From contig CM062387.1 in the NCBI GenBank assembly GCA_031310005.1, positions 868,001-932,000 on the forward strand: a DNA stretch of 64,000 nucleotides, written 5' to 3'. The notes below the pieces were generated by a model. The model did no database searches. It had not been told where the DNA came from and was given only the letters and a program-made list of their open reading frames with translations. Source of the DNA: Dactylellina haptotyla (lineage: Eukaryota > Ascomycota > Orbiliomycetes > Orbiliales > Orbiliaceae). The translations under genes and the position numbers were made by a program. This document shows, piece by piece, positions 1-12,014 of this stretch (position 1 is the first letter of the stretch; each line of letters starts with the position of its first letter).

Positions 1-151
1 TCAGCCATTCGGGCTATCGTTCTTGGGGAGACGGTTCGATGAACAGAAACTGATCAATTTGGCTTTTGCCTATGAGCAGAAGACAAAGGTGAGGGAAAAG
101 GGTGTGAAGCCTTATATTATGCCTAGTGCCCAGATAGTAGATTTCATGTAA
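1..151 (+). CDS. Amidase-signature enzyme, C-terminal end only
   Basis: The frame starting at base 2 is open from the window edge and stops at TAA 149-151, giving about 49 residues. It reads PFGLSFLGRRFDEQKLI and then LAFAYEQKTKVR, followed by a short tail ending near PYIMPSAQ. This is the usual C-terminus of fungal amidase-signature enzymes (GatA-like, acetamidase or fatty-acid-amide hydrolase relatives), which hydrolyse amide bonds with a Ser-cisSer-Lys triad. The triad lies upstream, outside the window, so substrate and localisation cannot be judged. The family call is fairly safe; the subfamily is unknown. Confidence 0.8.
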   Translation, partial: QPFGLSFLGRRFDEQKLINLAFAYEQKTKVREKGVKPYIMPSAQIVDFM

Positions 152-1937
152 CGACGTGTACGATTTAACGAAGCCGATGAATTTATCTGCTATATATCAT
201 GATTGAACATGGAGCGATAGTTTTATATATTAATTATACACATACTCAAAATTTGAAATATATCTATAACTAACTAATCTAACGTACATTATTTATAACT
301 AAGTTTGATATTCATATCACTATATCTTAGGTATAGCCTTGATCTAAGTTGTCTCGAAGGTAAAAAGTTTCTGTTAGGATGAGTTCCCAGAGGGCAGCAT
401 CAGCTAGCTCTGTCTTCATCGGTGTCGCTTCGAGGGATTGTGCAAAAGTGTGCGTCCAACCTTGTCAGAGAAAATATGCGAGTATGTCAAATAAGGCAAT
501 CGCCGCCATCCTTTCATGGTAGTTGCCATCTCCCTCGTTACTGATGATTCCGGAATTCTGTGGGCGTTGTAGAAACTCCATAGGTAGTGATGAGTTTCTT
601 TTGTTCGAAAGGATAATGGGAGCCTGCTAACTCTTTTATACACCGCTGTCCATGATATTTATATTTTATGTAGCTGGCCGATTCGTGGTATTTTTACCCG
701 CTGGCATCTCCTTTCCTTCCTTAATACTAGCATTTTATTATTGCGAATTGACTCTCTGTCATCAGAGGGGAGATACCCGTTGAAGTTGGAACATTCCGCC
801 AAAGGTATCATACGGTAGGCCAAAGTATAGCCATTTGGTTCAGTGAAACTGGATTCGACTATAACAAGCCGGCAAAAGTTCATGAACAGGCAGCGCATAA
901 ATCGGTTGATGGTATGGAAGCTGATCAGTATGGCCTCTTGCGGGACTATGCTTTTACCTTTCTTCCATAAGATATGCAGAATGTCATATTTCGGGTCTTC
1001 TAGTTTGGTTTTCGACGTGAATAAACTCATAGAAGCGGGAATGGTAATCCATATTCTCTACAGCCACTCTGATATCAGGATTATATATATATATATAGGT
1101 TATACAGAGTCATATAGTATAGTAGCGATGTTACTCATATCAACGAGGCTAGTTTTCCGTTTCATCGCAAAGCTGTGTGTGTAGCCTTTAGCAAAATGCA
1201 CATATATTGCGATGTTAGAGCCGTGTTATAGGTCTGAAGGCTATGAGCTAAAGATTTTGAACATTGCAGGAGGAGTGCTCTAGTATGATATGTTGGGGAG
1301 CTTAAGGTTTTACATATTCGATATTAAAAAAGCGATGTTTTTTCATCCTTTTGGATAGATCTAGGAGTAAACTGAGTATCGCTTCGTGGGCCGTGTGAAT
1401 TTTAATTAAGATGGAGGAGAGATTGATTTGTCTAGCGATGGCTGATCTATTTATACTCAGGGTTCTATGAGGAGCTCAATAGGCAGTGTGCTGAGCGAGC
1501 TGAATATCCCCACTTCTAATAATATCTAGACTTATAGCAAAAAAAGTATGGAACGGCATCATGATAGTTGGAGGTGGTTGTAGAAAACGGTGGATTCTAT
1601 TAAAACAATATTGCTAACTAGGTAAATTATAGCATGCTATGTCATCATGATATTAAATCGTGTACGGTTACCGGAGCTACCTTAAGCTAGGCCAAATAGT
1701 TACCACCACTAGTAAGATATGAGGAGAAATGAGAAGACAGGCCGGGGTATCTACCACTAGCCTTCTAAATATTCACATATGAAACCCAAAAACATAGAGA
1801 AGAAGAAGGAAAAGGAGGGAAAATTTGCTGTTCTTTTTTCGAGTGAAAGTCCGCCATCCACAAAATGAAAGGAATAATTCGCTAAGAAACACCTGTTCGC
1901 AGCTTTTGTTAAGCTCGAGGTCGTGTGGATCGTCCAT
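152..1937. other. AT-rich intergenic region, no supported gene
   Basis: About 1.8 kb between the amidase stop and the SEY1 stop. It is AT-rich with a short TA run near 1082-1096. An ATG-started frame of 123 codons lies on the minus strand (659-1030), but its product matches nothing I know and it overlaps an open frame on the other strand. I see no splice-supported gene. Confidence 0.6.
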
Positions 1938-4582
1938 CTAATCCTCATCCTCATCGTCTCCGCGCTTCTTGCCCTCGGTGGTGAGGTTCCTCATGCGGAT
2001 GCTCTCTCCCTGTGTGGAGGCAGTCGCGTTGCCAGTAGAATACGCGTGTGCTCCTTGAGCGGCGGTTGGGTGTGGGACATCCAACAACTCCCTCAGTTTT
2101 TCCTAAATGCTAGTCAGTATAGTTCTGGTTTTGATTGAAGATAGGCAACTGACCTTTCCAACTTCGAGCGCTTGTCGTCCTGTCGCGCCACCCACAGTCA
2201 AGATCGGGCCCCATAAATTGAGCGTATGGGCTGCATACGCTCCAACAGCCAGGAGCAACAACATCATGAAGTAGAGAGGATTCATGATGACGGCCCAGAA
2301 CTCGTTCCAGCCTAGTACTACGAGCAAACCGTAGAACCACACAGGAATCTGCGAAACACTAGAAATAGTACCTCGCTTGGCATCAACGAAAGCTTGATCA
2401 GCTTGTCGGTTGAAGCTCTCGGTGAGGGATGTGATTCTTCCAGGGGTGATAATGGTAAATGTCTTCGGCGAAGATGGAGAAGTCACGTCCTCTTCCTCAT
2501 CTTCATCTTCTCCGGCCGGCCCAGCCTCTTCGATGCCAGCAGGAGTATCACCGATGAATTTCAACAGGGGTGGGTTGCTTCCATCCTCCAGCTTAAAAGT
2601 TGATAGTTCTGGAATCAACTTCAACACACCTTCTTTGCTCTTCGCGAAGGTTCCTTCGATATCCTCGCCGGCTTTCCACACTCTTGGAACACCTTGCTCG
2701 TCGTATCTGAAATCTTTGTCAAAGTATCCTAGTAATCGAGTGATCAAGCTCTGCTCCTTGGTTTCTTCATCCAAGATGCCCCTCAGCACTCTCCAGGCAC
2801 GCTTCTTTAGCTTGTACACAGCCTGTTCATTCTCCTCGGTAGTGGCGTTCAATGCTGTCGATTTCTGTGTGAACGTTGATATCTGGGTCTTGACGTTTTC
2901 GGTGAACATTGTCCAGATACGAGGGTAAAGAGTGGGCGAGATTGTCTTGAACAAGTACGCTACTCCATCGTCTTCGGAGGCAAACTTGTTTCTAAGGCTC
3001 TTCTCCATACGGGTGAGCAGGCGGGTCATCTCTTCGCCACGTAGACGGGTAGCGCCTTCATCGAGCTCCTTCTCTACCGCCTTCAATTCATCGGTATACG
3101 TAAAGGCGTTATCCAAACTGCATGCCTTTGCTTCCGCGATAAAGTCGGCAAGCACAGTTGCTCGGGTTTCGGTTACCAAGGTTGCAAAATCTGCACCTGA
3201 GCGCTTAATACCCTTCTGAATGGTATCGGCGAAAATACTAATGGCATTCTTATGCGCTGCTGTTAGTTGCGCAACATACAACACCTTTAGCCTCGCCAAT
3301 AATTTCTTCTCAAGATCCTCGAGCTTGCGTTTGTACACTCCCTTATGGTAGCGACCGGCTTCCTCTGTGAATTTCGAGATCGCCATATCGAGCGCTGTTT
3401 TCATTGCTGGCCCGAGGTTTTCTTGCACGATTTTCTGGTTCAGTGCTGTTTCGAAAGGTATGACAATTTCGTCGAACAACTCTACACAAACCGTGGAGAT
3501 CTCATCACATCGGTATTGGGCGAGAAGTTCCTGCTGAGTAGGAAGATCAAGGTCCTTATTTTCAGTGATCATTCGCCAAATATTGCCGGCGTAATGAGGG
3601 AGACCATCTGCTGGGATTCGGCGGTGGTATGCTGGTAAGAATACTCCACTCTCGTTTGTATCCAAGACACCATCTCCCTTATATTTGGCGTTCGTCAGGG
3701 TCTCTTCTCGAAATCTCAACTTGAGCCTTTGCGTTTCGGCCTTGAATTGATCGGGTTGCAGAAGTTTATGGGGTAGGGTGGTAAAGGCGAAGTCGAAGAA
3801 GTCGCTGATTGTCGACGTTTCTAGACCCGGCGGCTTAGAAAGACCATGCCAGATGTTGTTCAAATCCGCCAATAGTGTGTTTTTAAGATTCTCGAGGGGT
3901 GTGTGACCGATGTGATCACGGATGACGAAAAATAGAAGGGATCTATGAACTGAGGCTTTGTCTTTCTGGAAGAGTTGCAGGTTGACCTCAAAGACGGTTT
4001 TCAGTAGACCCATATTAGCACCCTGATAAAGACCGACTTGGTGTTCCCATATGTTGACTATGAGGACTTCGGAAGTGGCCAGGGCGAAAAGGGCAGATTT
4101 TCGCTCAAAGTCTTGGTCTTCACCACGCTCTCGGCCGTCAGTTCCTTCAACATCCATCACCAGTATGTTGTTTGCCATGTGGGGTTTCTCGGGGTCCGGG
4201 GAGGCGTTTGGATCTGTTGCTAACGACATCCATATGCCCTTGGTGGTCTGCTGCCTCCTAGCTTCAGTCATGACGGGGAAAGAAGTGTTGAAGAGGTGGT
4301 TTAATAGAGTCGATTTCCCTGTCGACTGCGAGCCGAAGACGGATATAAGATGGTAGGAGAAACCGGCCTGGAGGACGTGCGTGGCAGTAAGGTAGTCCGG
4401 CATCGTTTGACTATCCGGTAGAAGGTCTTAGTATTCTGTTCGAAGGAGGGGCATCGGAGTCCTTATAGATAGATGGCAACCCACGTGAATTCTTTGTTCT
4501 CATCGATGACCTGGATTCCATGCCCGAATTCGCCGTCCAAGTTGCCATTGGAGGCGGTTCCGTTCGTTCCGTTGGTCGTCAT
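1938..4582 (-). CDS. SEY1: SEY1, ER membrane-fusion dynamin-like GTPase (atlastin/RHD3 family)
   Basis: Three exons: 4485-4582, 2154-4410 and 1938-2102 (introns of 74 and 51 nt), giving 839 aa, close to the usual fungal length. Sey1 drives homotypic fusion of ER tubules. The short first exon carries the conserved HGIQVIDENKEF start. The P-loop GSQSTGKST sits at about residues 59-67, followed by the G3 segment VMDVEGTDGRERGEDQ and the G4-like VIRDH. A long helical stalk follows. A hydrophobic hairpin at about 722-765 anchors the protein in the ER membrane, then GGATGRQALEVGK and an acidic cytosolic tail ending in DDEDED. The ATG at 4580-4582 was chosen because the long exon alone would start after the ENKEF motif. 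Both introns keep phase. Confidence is high. Confidence 0.96.
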
Positions 4583-5326
4583 ATTGATAGATAGGAGCGT
4601 TCACTATCCGTTCGAGAGATGAATGAGGGTGTTTGAGGGAGGGTCAATGCTAGATTCAGCGCCTGGCTAGAGTTAGCTGCTGTTGCCCACCGGGATGAGG
4701 AACGCTGTGCTACCTCGGTACAGCTCCGAGAGCTTGAGAGAGCTTGGGTTGGAAAAGAGAGAACGAAGTTTGAGAAAAGCAGGCCGAGGAAGTCTCTACA
4801 CCCGGGCCCTAGCTGTTCATAGTCGTTCGGTGCAGATTTAGCGGGTGGCGAGAGGAGGACGGGGAGGATGAGCGGAACAAAGAAAGGGAGGTCAGGAGAG
4901 CTTGGAGCTTCCGTTCATGTGCCTCTCATTTTGAGAAGTGTTGAGCGAATGGTAACCTGTCGTCACTGTGGCACCGAAAAAGCAAATCCCCGCCCACCTC
5001 AGATGCAACACCATACAACACATCGTGCATTTCTCCAGCGAACGGGTGCGTGGACTGTATCCCGTATCATGTTTACGGATGTGTATACGGACTTCATTAT
5101 ATCACCGTGGGCTGGGTCAATAATAGTCGTCTCTGAGACTCTGAATCTTGGTAGTATTTTTTGGTGTGCACGTGCATGTGGAGAAAACCTTCCACCATAC
5201 AAGAGGACACCCCCAAAACGCCGCTGCTAAACGTTATGAACCAAATGGTAGATAAATACATAGAGTATGGCTGATTGTAAAGGACTTGAGAACAAAATAA
5301 ATTTGGAAAATAGGCAGCGTCCAGCC
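4583..5326. other. Intergenic, SEY1 promoter side
   Basis: About 740 bp between the SEY1 start and the stop of the next minus-strand gene. It should hold the SEY1 promoter and 5' leader. The plus-strand open frame at 4868-5230 has no recognisable product and no codon-like character, so I treat the region as non-coding. Confidence 0.6.
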
Positions 5327-8164
5327 TTATGTTGCTGTCGCCTGTGGTTGGGCCGACACCTGGCCCTGCCACCACTCGGTCTTCTCCGCCATCCTCTGGC
5401 CCAACAGATAGACTCTCTTCTTCATCGCCTCGTTTGACTTCTCTAACCTCTCGATCTTCTGATCCCTATCGCTGACCTGCTGTTCAGCATTCGTCAGTGA
5501 CGTACCGAGCCGCCCCATCTTTATCTGAGACTGTTTATACAGTTCCTTCAGTTTATCCTTCTCGTCGGTTGCCGTTTGCAAGAACTTCTCGAGGCTGATC
5601 TCCGACTCCTTCATTCTCTCGATCTTTTCCTTCACCTCCGCTAGTTCTACAAGTTTAAGCTGCATCTCTTCCAGGCTGGCTTTGGCTTTATTCGCTTCTC
5701 CCGTTACGTTCATAACTTTTGCTTTTGTCGCCTGGAGTTCTTTGACCATACTGTTCTTCGCGGCGGTCAGGGAGTTGACCTGCGTTTTCCACTCCTCCAG
5801 ATCGGCTTTGCACCCCACCAGCTCGCCTTGGAGATTGCGCCTCTGGGCGTCGAGTTCCACCATTCTCGGTGTTATCTCCTTGTTCTGGGCGTCGAGGGCC
5901 GCTATCTGTGACATGAGCTCCGTTCTCTGGAAATCATATTCCGCTCGAGCTGCGTTCATTGTGGTGTGCAAACGATCACTCTCTGAAGCATGCTCTGTAT
6001 TGAGACGGTCCCGCTCGATATTGTGGTCGACTTGCAATTTGTCTAGGTCGTCTCGGTGTGAAATTTCGAGAGCTTGGATGAGTTCTGCATGGTCCTTCTG
6101 CAGTCGCTCAATATCGTTAGTGAGTCGAGCGACCGTCTCAGCTCTCTCCCCCTCTATTCTTTGCGAATAGTTCTGCCAGTCTCGAACCGTGTTGTTCAAC
6201 TGGCTCAGTTGATTGTTCAGCGTAGCGAACCGTTGTTCCTTGTCCGCCATGACGGCGGCGTGTGCTTGTGCTGAATTTTGGAGTTTGTCGATCAAACTTT
6301 GGCGGTCTTTGCCCATCTGTTCCGTGTATTTCTCCACAGATGTTTTGTAATTTTCCCATTCGTTGATACGCTCCACATCGGCGATATTCTGTCTTTCCAG
6401 ATCGGCATTTCGAGCTTCAAGTTCTGCGCTGCGGGTTTCCAGTTCTATCCTACGAGTCTCTAAGCTTGCATGCCTGGTTTCCAAGTTTACACCACGTGTT
6501 TCCAGTTCTGCCGCACGACTTCGGAGCATAGTTAGCTCAGATAAGAGCGAGGCGTGCTCCGAATTACTCAAGAAGACGCCGTCCGTCATTTTCGGTTGTG
6601 AATCACTTCGATTTCTTATAGGCAGTATTAGTGAAGGGCTAGGGTTGGAATTTGGGGGCGGTACATACGAGAAAACGGATTCTTTGCGACTGGTACTTGT
6701 GTCTGAAGGGGTTGGCATGCTAGGATGCATGAGCACACCCTCCGGAATAAGAACCTTGCTCATCTCTCTAAGATCCTCTTCATTCTGCATTTGTTGCTCT
6801 TGGGAAGGTGTTGCACTCTCCAGTTCCTGGCGTTGGAAGTTTTGATTTCCAGACGGAGGTTCTGGGAACGCGGCGATACTATCCATTTCAACCACAAAGG
6901 AAGCAGGGCCACCGTAGTATCCCGTTGGATCGGGGATCCACCCCTCATATGCTTGATTCCTCGATGGAGATCTCGTCGAGGAGGGTGGTTCGGGGAAGGC
7001 GCTAAGGCTATCCTGCCGAATATGCGTATTTAAGGGACTGACTATCGAGTCCGCACCTGACTGTGGAGGCTGTGGAGATGTTGAAGGGGCAGGGGCAGGT
7101 GGTGGAGGAGGTGGTGGAACAGGTAGACTCGGGAGGCCATTCGGGCTTGGAGACACTCGGCCCGATAATGATCGTTTATGTTTGCTAAAAGCGCTAGGGG
7201 GAGGACCTTGTGATCTACTAGGAACACGCTGTAACTTGGGAGCTGTTGGCGGAGGAGGTGGAGGAGGTGGCGGTCGCGTTACAACTGGGCTCGCCGGTGC
7301 TGGACTTGCTGAAGATGAACTACTTTCCATGGTTTCTGTATATAGAACTGGTGGATTCGTACGGAATGGGTTCGCCAGAGGGCCGATAGGTGGAAGTGTA
7401 ACTGGCGCAGGAGGAGGGGGAGGAGGAGCAGTAGCCGGCATCGGCGGAGGGGGTAGAGGGCCAACTGGTGGCGGTTTGGGAGGTAAGGACGGCGGCGTAA
7501 TGCGCACTATGGGACTTGGGGGAACCAGCAAACTTCCTCGGGGAGGTGGGTAAGAAGGACTGAGGGGGACTTGAGATCCGTTGATAGGGGAATGGCTCCT
7601 TATCGAGGGACCCGCGGAATGGGGAACATTAGGTGGAGGGCTTGTAGGAGCGGATGGGATATTGCTCGCTGACATGGCCGATTCTCCTGTCTGTACGCTC
7701 AATGTGCTGGCGGGCACGCTGCTCGCGATACTCGCAGGGACGCTGTCTACGCTTGTCCTCGCGGAGGCCAGAGATCCATCAACCTTGGGCTTGGAGGGCC
7801 GGGATTTGGCCTTCGGTTTGGAAGCCATCGTCATCGTATGATGTGATGTTCCGCTCATCATCATCCATGGCTGAAGCTGCGGCGACGCTTGACTTTCGGC
7901 TGCCAGCCTTGCGCGATAGCTCTCCTTCTTCTTCTTGGAGTCCCCCGTAGACGTGCTGTCTATTGTTTCAGCCATACTTGACCGTCTGTTCCGTGTCGGC
8001 GAGAATGATGCATCGACGACCTCTGGTGCAGACGACTGATTCGCCTGCCCTTTCTGCGGCTCATTGTCTTCAATCACAGCGAGAGTGCTGGCCGCCTTTG
8101 CGTTGCTTTTGTTGGATTTTCCCTCGCCCCCTACCTTGGAGGCTTTCCGCCGAAGGAAGTTCAT
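5327..8164 (-). CDS. Proline-rich coiled-coil protein, function unknown
   Basis: Single open frame of 945 aa from ATG 8162-8164 to the stop at 5327. The N-terminal 200 residues are basic and Ser/Lys/Ala-rich. Residues about 200-370 contain runs of 5-9 prolines like the FH1 segment of formins or WASP-type profilin/SH3 ligands. A Ser-rich linker follows. Residues about 540-930 form a long coiled coil that opens with a run of LETR/LEAR heptads (near 555-590) and continues with many Glu/Gln/Lys heptads. There is no FH2 domain, membrane segment or enzyme motif. The layout suggests a cytoskeletal or polarity scaffold, but that is inference. I do not recognise a named orthologue. The Gly-rich plus-strand frame across 7182-7553 is the antisense of the polyproline tract. 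Confidence 0.85.
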   Translation of the reverse strand: MNFLRRKASKVGGEGKSNKSNAKAASTLAVIEDNEPQKGQANQSSAPEVVDASFSPTRNRRSSMAETIDSTSTGDSKKKKESYRARLAAESQASPQLQPWMMMSGTSHHTMTMASKPKAKSRPSKPKVDGSLASARTSVDSVPASIASSVPASTLSVQTGESAMSASNIPSAPTSPPPNVPHSAGPSIRSHSPINGSQVPLSPSYPPPRGSLLVPPSPIVRITPPSLPPKPPPVGPLPPPPMPATAPPPPPPAPVTLPPIGPLANPFRTNPPVLYTETMESSSSSASPAPASPVVTRPPPPPPPPPTAPKLQRVPSRSQGPPPSAFSKHKRSLSGRVSPSPNGLPSLPVPPPPPPPAPAPSTSPQPPQSGADSIVSPLNTHIRQDSLSAFPEPPSSTRSPSRNQAYEGWIPDPTGYYGGPASFVVEMDSIAAFPEPPSGNQNFQRQELESATPSQEQQMQNEEDLREMSKVLIPEGVLMHPSMPTPSDTSTSRKESVFSYVPPPNSNPSPSLILPIRNRSDSQPKMTDGVFLSNSEHASLLSELTMLRSRAAELETRGVNLETRHASLETRRIELETRSAELEARNADLERQNIADVERINEWENYKTSVEKYTEQMGKDRQSLIDKLQNSAQAHAAVMADKEQRFATLNNQLSQLNNTVRDWQNYSQRIEGERAETVARLTNDIERLQKDHAELIQALEISHRDDLDKLQVDHNIERDRLNTEHASESDRLHTTMNAARAEYDFQRTELMSQIAALDAQNKEITPRMVELDAQRRNLQGELVGCKADLEEWKTQVNSLTAAKNSMVKELQATKAKVMNVTGEANKAKASLEEMQLKLVELAEVKEKIERMKESEISLEKFLQTATDEKDKLKELYKQSQIKMGRLGTSLTNAEQQVSDRDQKIERLEKSNEAMKKRVYLLGQRMAEKTEWWQGQVSAQPQATAT

Positions 8165-10030
8165 AGTGGTGTCGGATACGCTCTTGTACTAGGCCTTTGT
8201 CAAAGAGCAGGCCACTTTGCGAAGAGACCTGAGGGGGGAAAGCTCTATTTTATCGTTAAAATCCGGATACGCCTTTTTAAGGGGCTGCCATTGCGAGATA
8301 TAGAGAAAAACTCCTATATAGCGGGGAAACGGAATGTCGAACGCGAATGCATACAGCCGTAATTTGTTGTGCTACAGCCTTCCTCCTCAGCGTTGCGCTG
8401 GCGGGTGAATGTGATATCTTCGAGATCAGGCCAATGACATGTAACCTTCGAAGCCCAAACGTTTTCCACCCTTTTCTTTGCGTTTGCGCTCTGGCCGTCG
8501 GTTTGGCAATTTCACCCAGGAATACGAAGAACCGCTTGAGAAACAAGGAGAGTTTTTGGATCAATTGCGATATGTAGGATGCTGCGTCGTCAAACTTTGA
8601 TCGAAAGACGTGGTGTGTATATAAGTCCCGTATAGTCTTGAATGTTATTAATATTGCGACACCGCCTCGACAGAGGAACCACGCCCGAATCCTTGAAAAT
8701 GGAGGGAGGCAGGGGTTGGACCCGCCCTAGACACTTTTTCGAAGACTCGTGCAGAGGGGTATTTCGAAGAGAGCAAGCGGTGGCGAAAGTTGTAAACGAG
8801 GCCGTGTGCCTAATTTCAAACGGACCATGTTTGGACAACCGCGATTTTATTCTCCTGCGGTGAATCCTCAACGTGACGGCAAAGAATATTGCTCAGAGGA
8901 AGCCTCGTTACCGCCACTGTCATCGATAGCGAATTCCCTCCCTGAACACGCTGGTAGTGGAGCACATGGGGTGTCCAAACACTTCTATTTGTTTCGGGCC
9001 TAATGATTGACGCCCCTGCTGCCTCCTATCTCCCAGTTGAGGTGACTGGCAGACTGGGCATGCCCTCGCCATTTTAAGCCTCAACGAACACTTGATGAAG
9101 TGGTTCAGCAAGGCTTCCAAAGAAACCGACGGCCAGGCAGTCGGACTGAGAGGCTCACAGGACCCGACAGCCAGCGATTGGCCGCTAGGCCCCCGTCGAG
9201 ACCGGTCAAACTTGGAGTGGACCATTAGGCCGGCACTGCTGGGCTCAGTCTGCACCCACACATCCCGCAATGACAAATCTCAGCCCCGGTTGTGGGCCGT
9301 TCTCTCGCAGCCGGGACAAACAAGGAACAAGAATAACAAGAGGGGCCGCCCATGTCTAGTGCGATAGCACTCGCTGCGAGCCAAGCGTCGTCACGACAAA
9401 AAGAGTCGATAAAACGGATAAGAGCAAATGGACTTCCAACCGGAGCGGGAGGTCTGCTTCAACGCTTGAACCGTCATTTGCTACTTCGGCTACACATTCT
9501 TTCCCCTCAAGAGATCTCGCGACATTCGAACTATAGCGCGAGACTAGCGTCTGGTAAAATCGACAGGACGAGAGGAGAATACAATCAAGGAGCTACAGCG
9601 ATTCTTTGGGGATGTGATGGGCGAGGGTGCATCGGCGAACAACACCGTCGTTTGAAGGATTCGCAACACCACCGCAATTGGTGTCAGGCGAGGCTTCGAC
9701 AATTCGTATAAAACCGGAAACGAGAACCCGACTGTAATCAATCGAATCAATTAAAAGCTACGTAGCGAACTTGCAGATACCCGGATTCGATAAGCGGAGG
9801 AAGAATAAGCGGAGTGGTAGAATATTATGTTTCTTTTCTATGGTACTAAACCAGAAGATATGAAACTAGCTGGCGCCCAAAGGTATGCATCTCTCCCCTT
9901 CTTTTGCCCGATCCACGCAATCCACTCCATATATACCCTGAGAATCTCGTCAGGAGATATCATAATATCTTCGTTCTCCTCTGAGCAATTGTAATTTGCA
10001 TATTTTCCAGACAAGGGCAACCCATAACTA
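8165..10030. other. Intergenic region between divergent genes
   Basis: About 1.9 kb between the coiled-coil gene (minus) and the RBR ligase gene (plus), so it should hold both promoters. Several small open frames on both strands (8347-8577, 9092-9367, 9352-9711) give low-complexity or compositionally odd peptides with no recognisable domain. A possible extra 5' exon for the RBR gene at about 9829-9894, with a GTATGC donor, leads into a different frame and was not adopted. Confidence 0.5.
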
Positions 10031-12014
10031 ATGCCAACTTTGGGGTATTTTCCTGGCAGACCGCCACTACGGGCAGGACAAGTAAGGAGTACCTCGAGTT
10101 CAGCCACAAGTTCGACATCCTATGCTTCAGGAAGTAGTGCAACAAGCTTCGACCCGGACGAGTGGCCCATCAAAGGGTACGTTTACGACCCTTCGATCTT
10201 AAGATACCAATCAAAAATTATAAAAGCTCCTTCAGCTAACATATTCTCGATTGTCAAGTGGTGATATAGATTCACTCAATCCTTGGAATTTCGACCTAAT
10301 AGATATCGATACTCCATTCGTCGACGAAGAATCGGGCCGCTCTTTTGGAAAGCTTGGGTCTCAAGTAAAAGGCAAAGGAACCACGAAAAAATCGTCCAAC
10401 CTTGCAAACGCAAAGCCGGTCCCTGGCCCTAAAAAATCAAGCTTTAGCTTTTTCGGGGTGAAGGGTAAATCAACAGTCGCTGAAAAGGCGCCCAAATCGA
10501 AATACCCAGACCCCGAAAAAGCCGCTGTCATAAAATCGATGCAAGATGATTCGACATACGATACCCTCTGGACATTGTGCTGGGAAGTCAATTTGTCCTT
10601 CATGACAAAGGATTCCGTCCAACGAGTCCGCTGCATAAAATGTAATTCGGCTCTGGCGGACTCGGATGGCAGCTACCATAGCGGATTTCTCAACACGGCA
10701 GCTTACATTGAATGTGGGCATTCGGCAAGGGGAGGGTTCTGCGTCTGTAAAGATTGCGACGAGGACCTAGTGTTCGACATCACAACTGTGAAGGTTGGAT
10801 GCCCGGAGAAAGGCTGCAAGGAGGAATTCAAGGTCGATAGAGCGATAGTTTCGGAAAAGCTAGCCAAAGAAAGAACCGGGCTCCTCGACGAGTAAGTCTC
10901 TATCTTTCCGCCGCTTCCAGTGGTATATTTGGTCGGTCGCTAATATATATATTGGCCTCATAGTTACCTCAACCTTTTAGGCACCTACCACTCCGACGCC
11001 TTTTCCTGCGATATCTGCCTTGAAGAAGTCGACCGACGGAAACAGCCAAAGGGCAAGATCGCACCGGGCTGTCAACACACCGAATCATCATGCTGCACGG
11101 ATTGTCTCCAAGACATGATTGACTCCGCCGTCAGAAACGCTATGTGGGGAGATCTTAAATGCCCCGAGCTAAGCTGCCAAGCGTTACTCGACTCAAACGG
11201 TGTCAAGAAATACAGTTCCCCAGAGGCTTACACTAAGTAAGTTAACCCTAAACTCCTTTGCGATCGACAACTGCTAATAGACACTCTACAGATGGGAGAA
11301 ATTCCAGCTCAACAAAGCACTAGAGGGCGACGAAGAATTCAGATGGTGTCCTGGTCATAATTTCACATGTGGCCACGGACAACTACATCCGGAGAGAGGT
11401 GTGTACCCCTCGCTGTCATCACTACTTCTCAATGATTCATTTTGCTAATAAAAAAACTTGTATCGTTAGATTCACAACCCCGAATCATCTGTTCCGAATG
11501 TGACACACATCACTGCTACACATGCCGTGTAGAATGGCACAGTGGCCAGACCTGCGAGCAATACCAAGCTAATTTGGCCATTTCCCAATCCGAAGCTCTC
11601 ATCCTCAAGACTACCAAACGCTGCCCCGCCCGCGGATGCGGTTACCCGATCGAAAAGCGAGAAGCCTGTCTCGAAGTCTCGCACAAGGGCGGCTGTAACA
11701 CAAACTTCTGCTGGGATTGTAAAGCGATCCTGGGCAACGATATCCCCCACAGCGAGCGTGTTGCAAACCGGCATTTCAGCACATGCAAAGCCATGGAAGT
11801 ACGGCATTGCGACGGCGTTATCCACGCCGATAAACCGCCTAGAGAAGGAAACGATAAATACCGAGAAGGGTGGGACACCGATCCTGCGTACGAGCGAAGC
11901 GACACCCGAGACGGAGCGCACATGTACTGCAGAGGTTGCACTCGAGAGCAGTGTAAGCCGACCCCTGGTGGTCTTCCTTTTATGCCTACGGTTACTGAGA
12001 CAGCTGTTGCTTGA
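10031..12014 (+). CDS. RBR (RING-IBR-RING) E3 ubiquitin ligase
   Basis: Five exons: 10031-10176, 10259-10891, 10964-11236, 11292-11398 and 11470-12014, giving 567 aa. Introns are 82, 72, 55 and 71 nt, all with standard ends. RING1 starts at CDICLEE (about residue 274) and ends near CPELSCQ (about 325). The IBR runs about 369-413 (WCPGHNFTCGHG to HSGQTC). RING2 runs about 436-493, with the paired CNTNFCWDC and a Cys in EACLEVSH as the likely thioester acceptor. RBR ligases take ubiquitin from E2 onto that Cys before passing it to substrate. Upstream, at about 172-229, there is another Cys/His-rich module (CIKCNSAL, ECGHSARGGFCVCKDC, CPEKGC) that resembles a further RING1-like unit. An in-frame stop two codons upstream supports ATG 10031, but a non-coding leader exon cannot be excluded. 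The substrate is unknown. Confidence 0.88.

Noticed and set aside
659-1030. 123-codon minus-strand frame with an ATG
   Set aside because: No recognisable product, AT-rich setting, and another open frame overlaps it on the plus strand.
4868-5230. 120-codon plus-strand frame upstream of SEY1
   Set aside because: No domain and low-quality composition; it lies in the SEY1 promoter region.
7182-7553. Gly-rich plus-strand frame
   Set aside because: It is the antisense of the polyproline tract of the coiled-coil gene.
9352-9711. 119-codon plus-strand frame
   Set aside because: Arg/Gln-rich product without motifs, no splice support.
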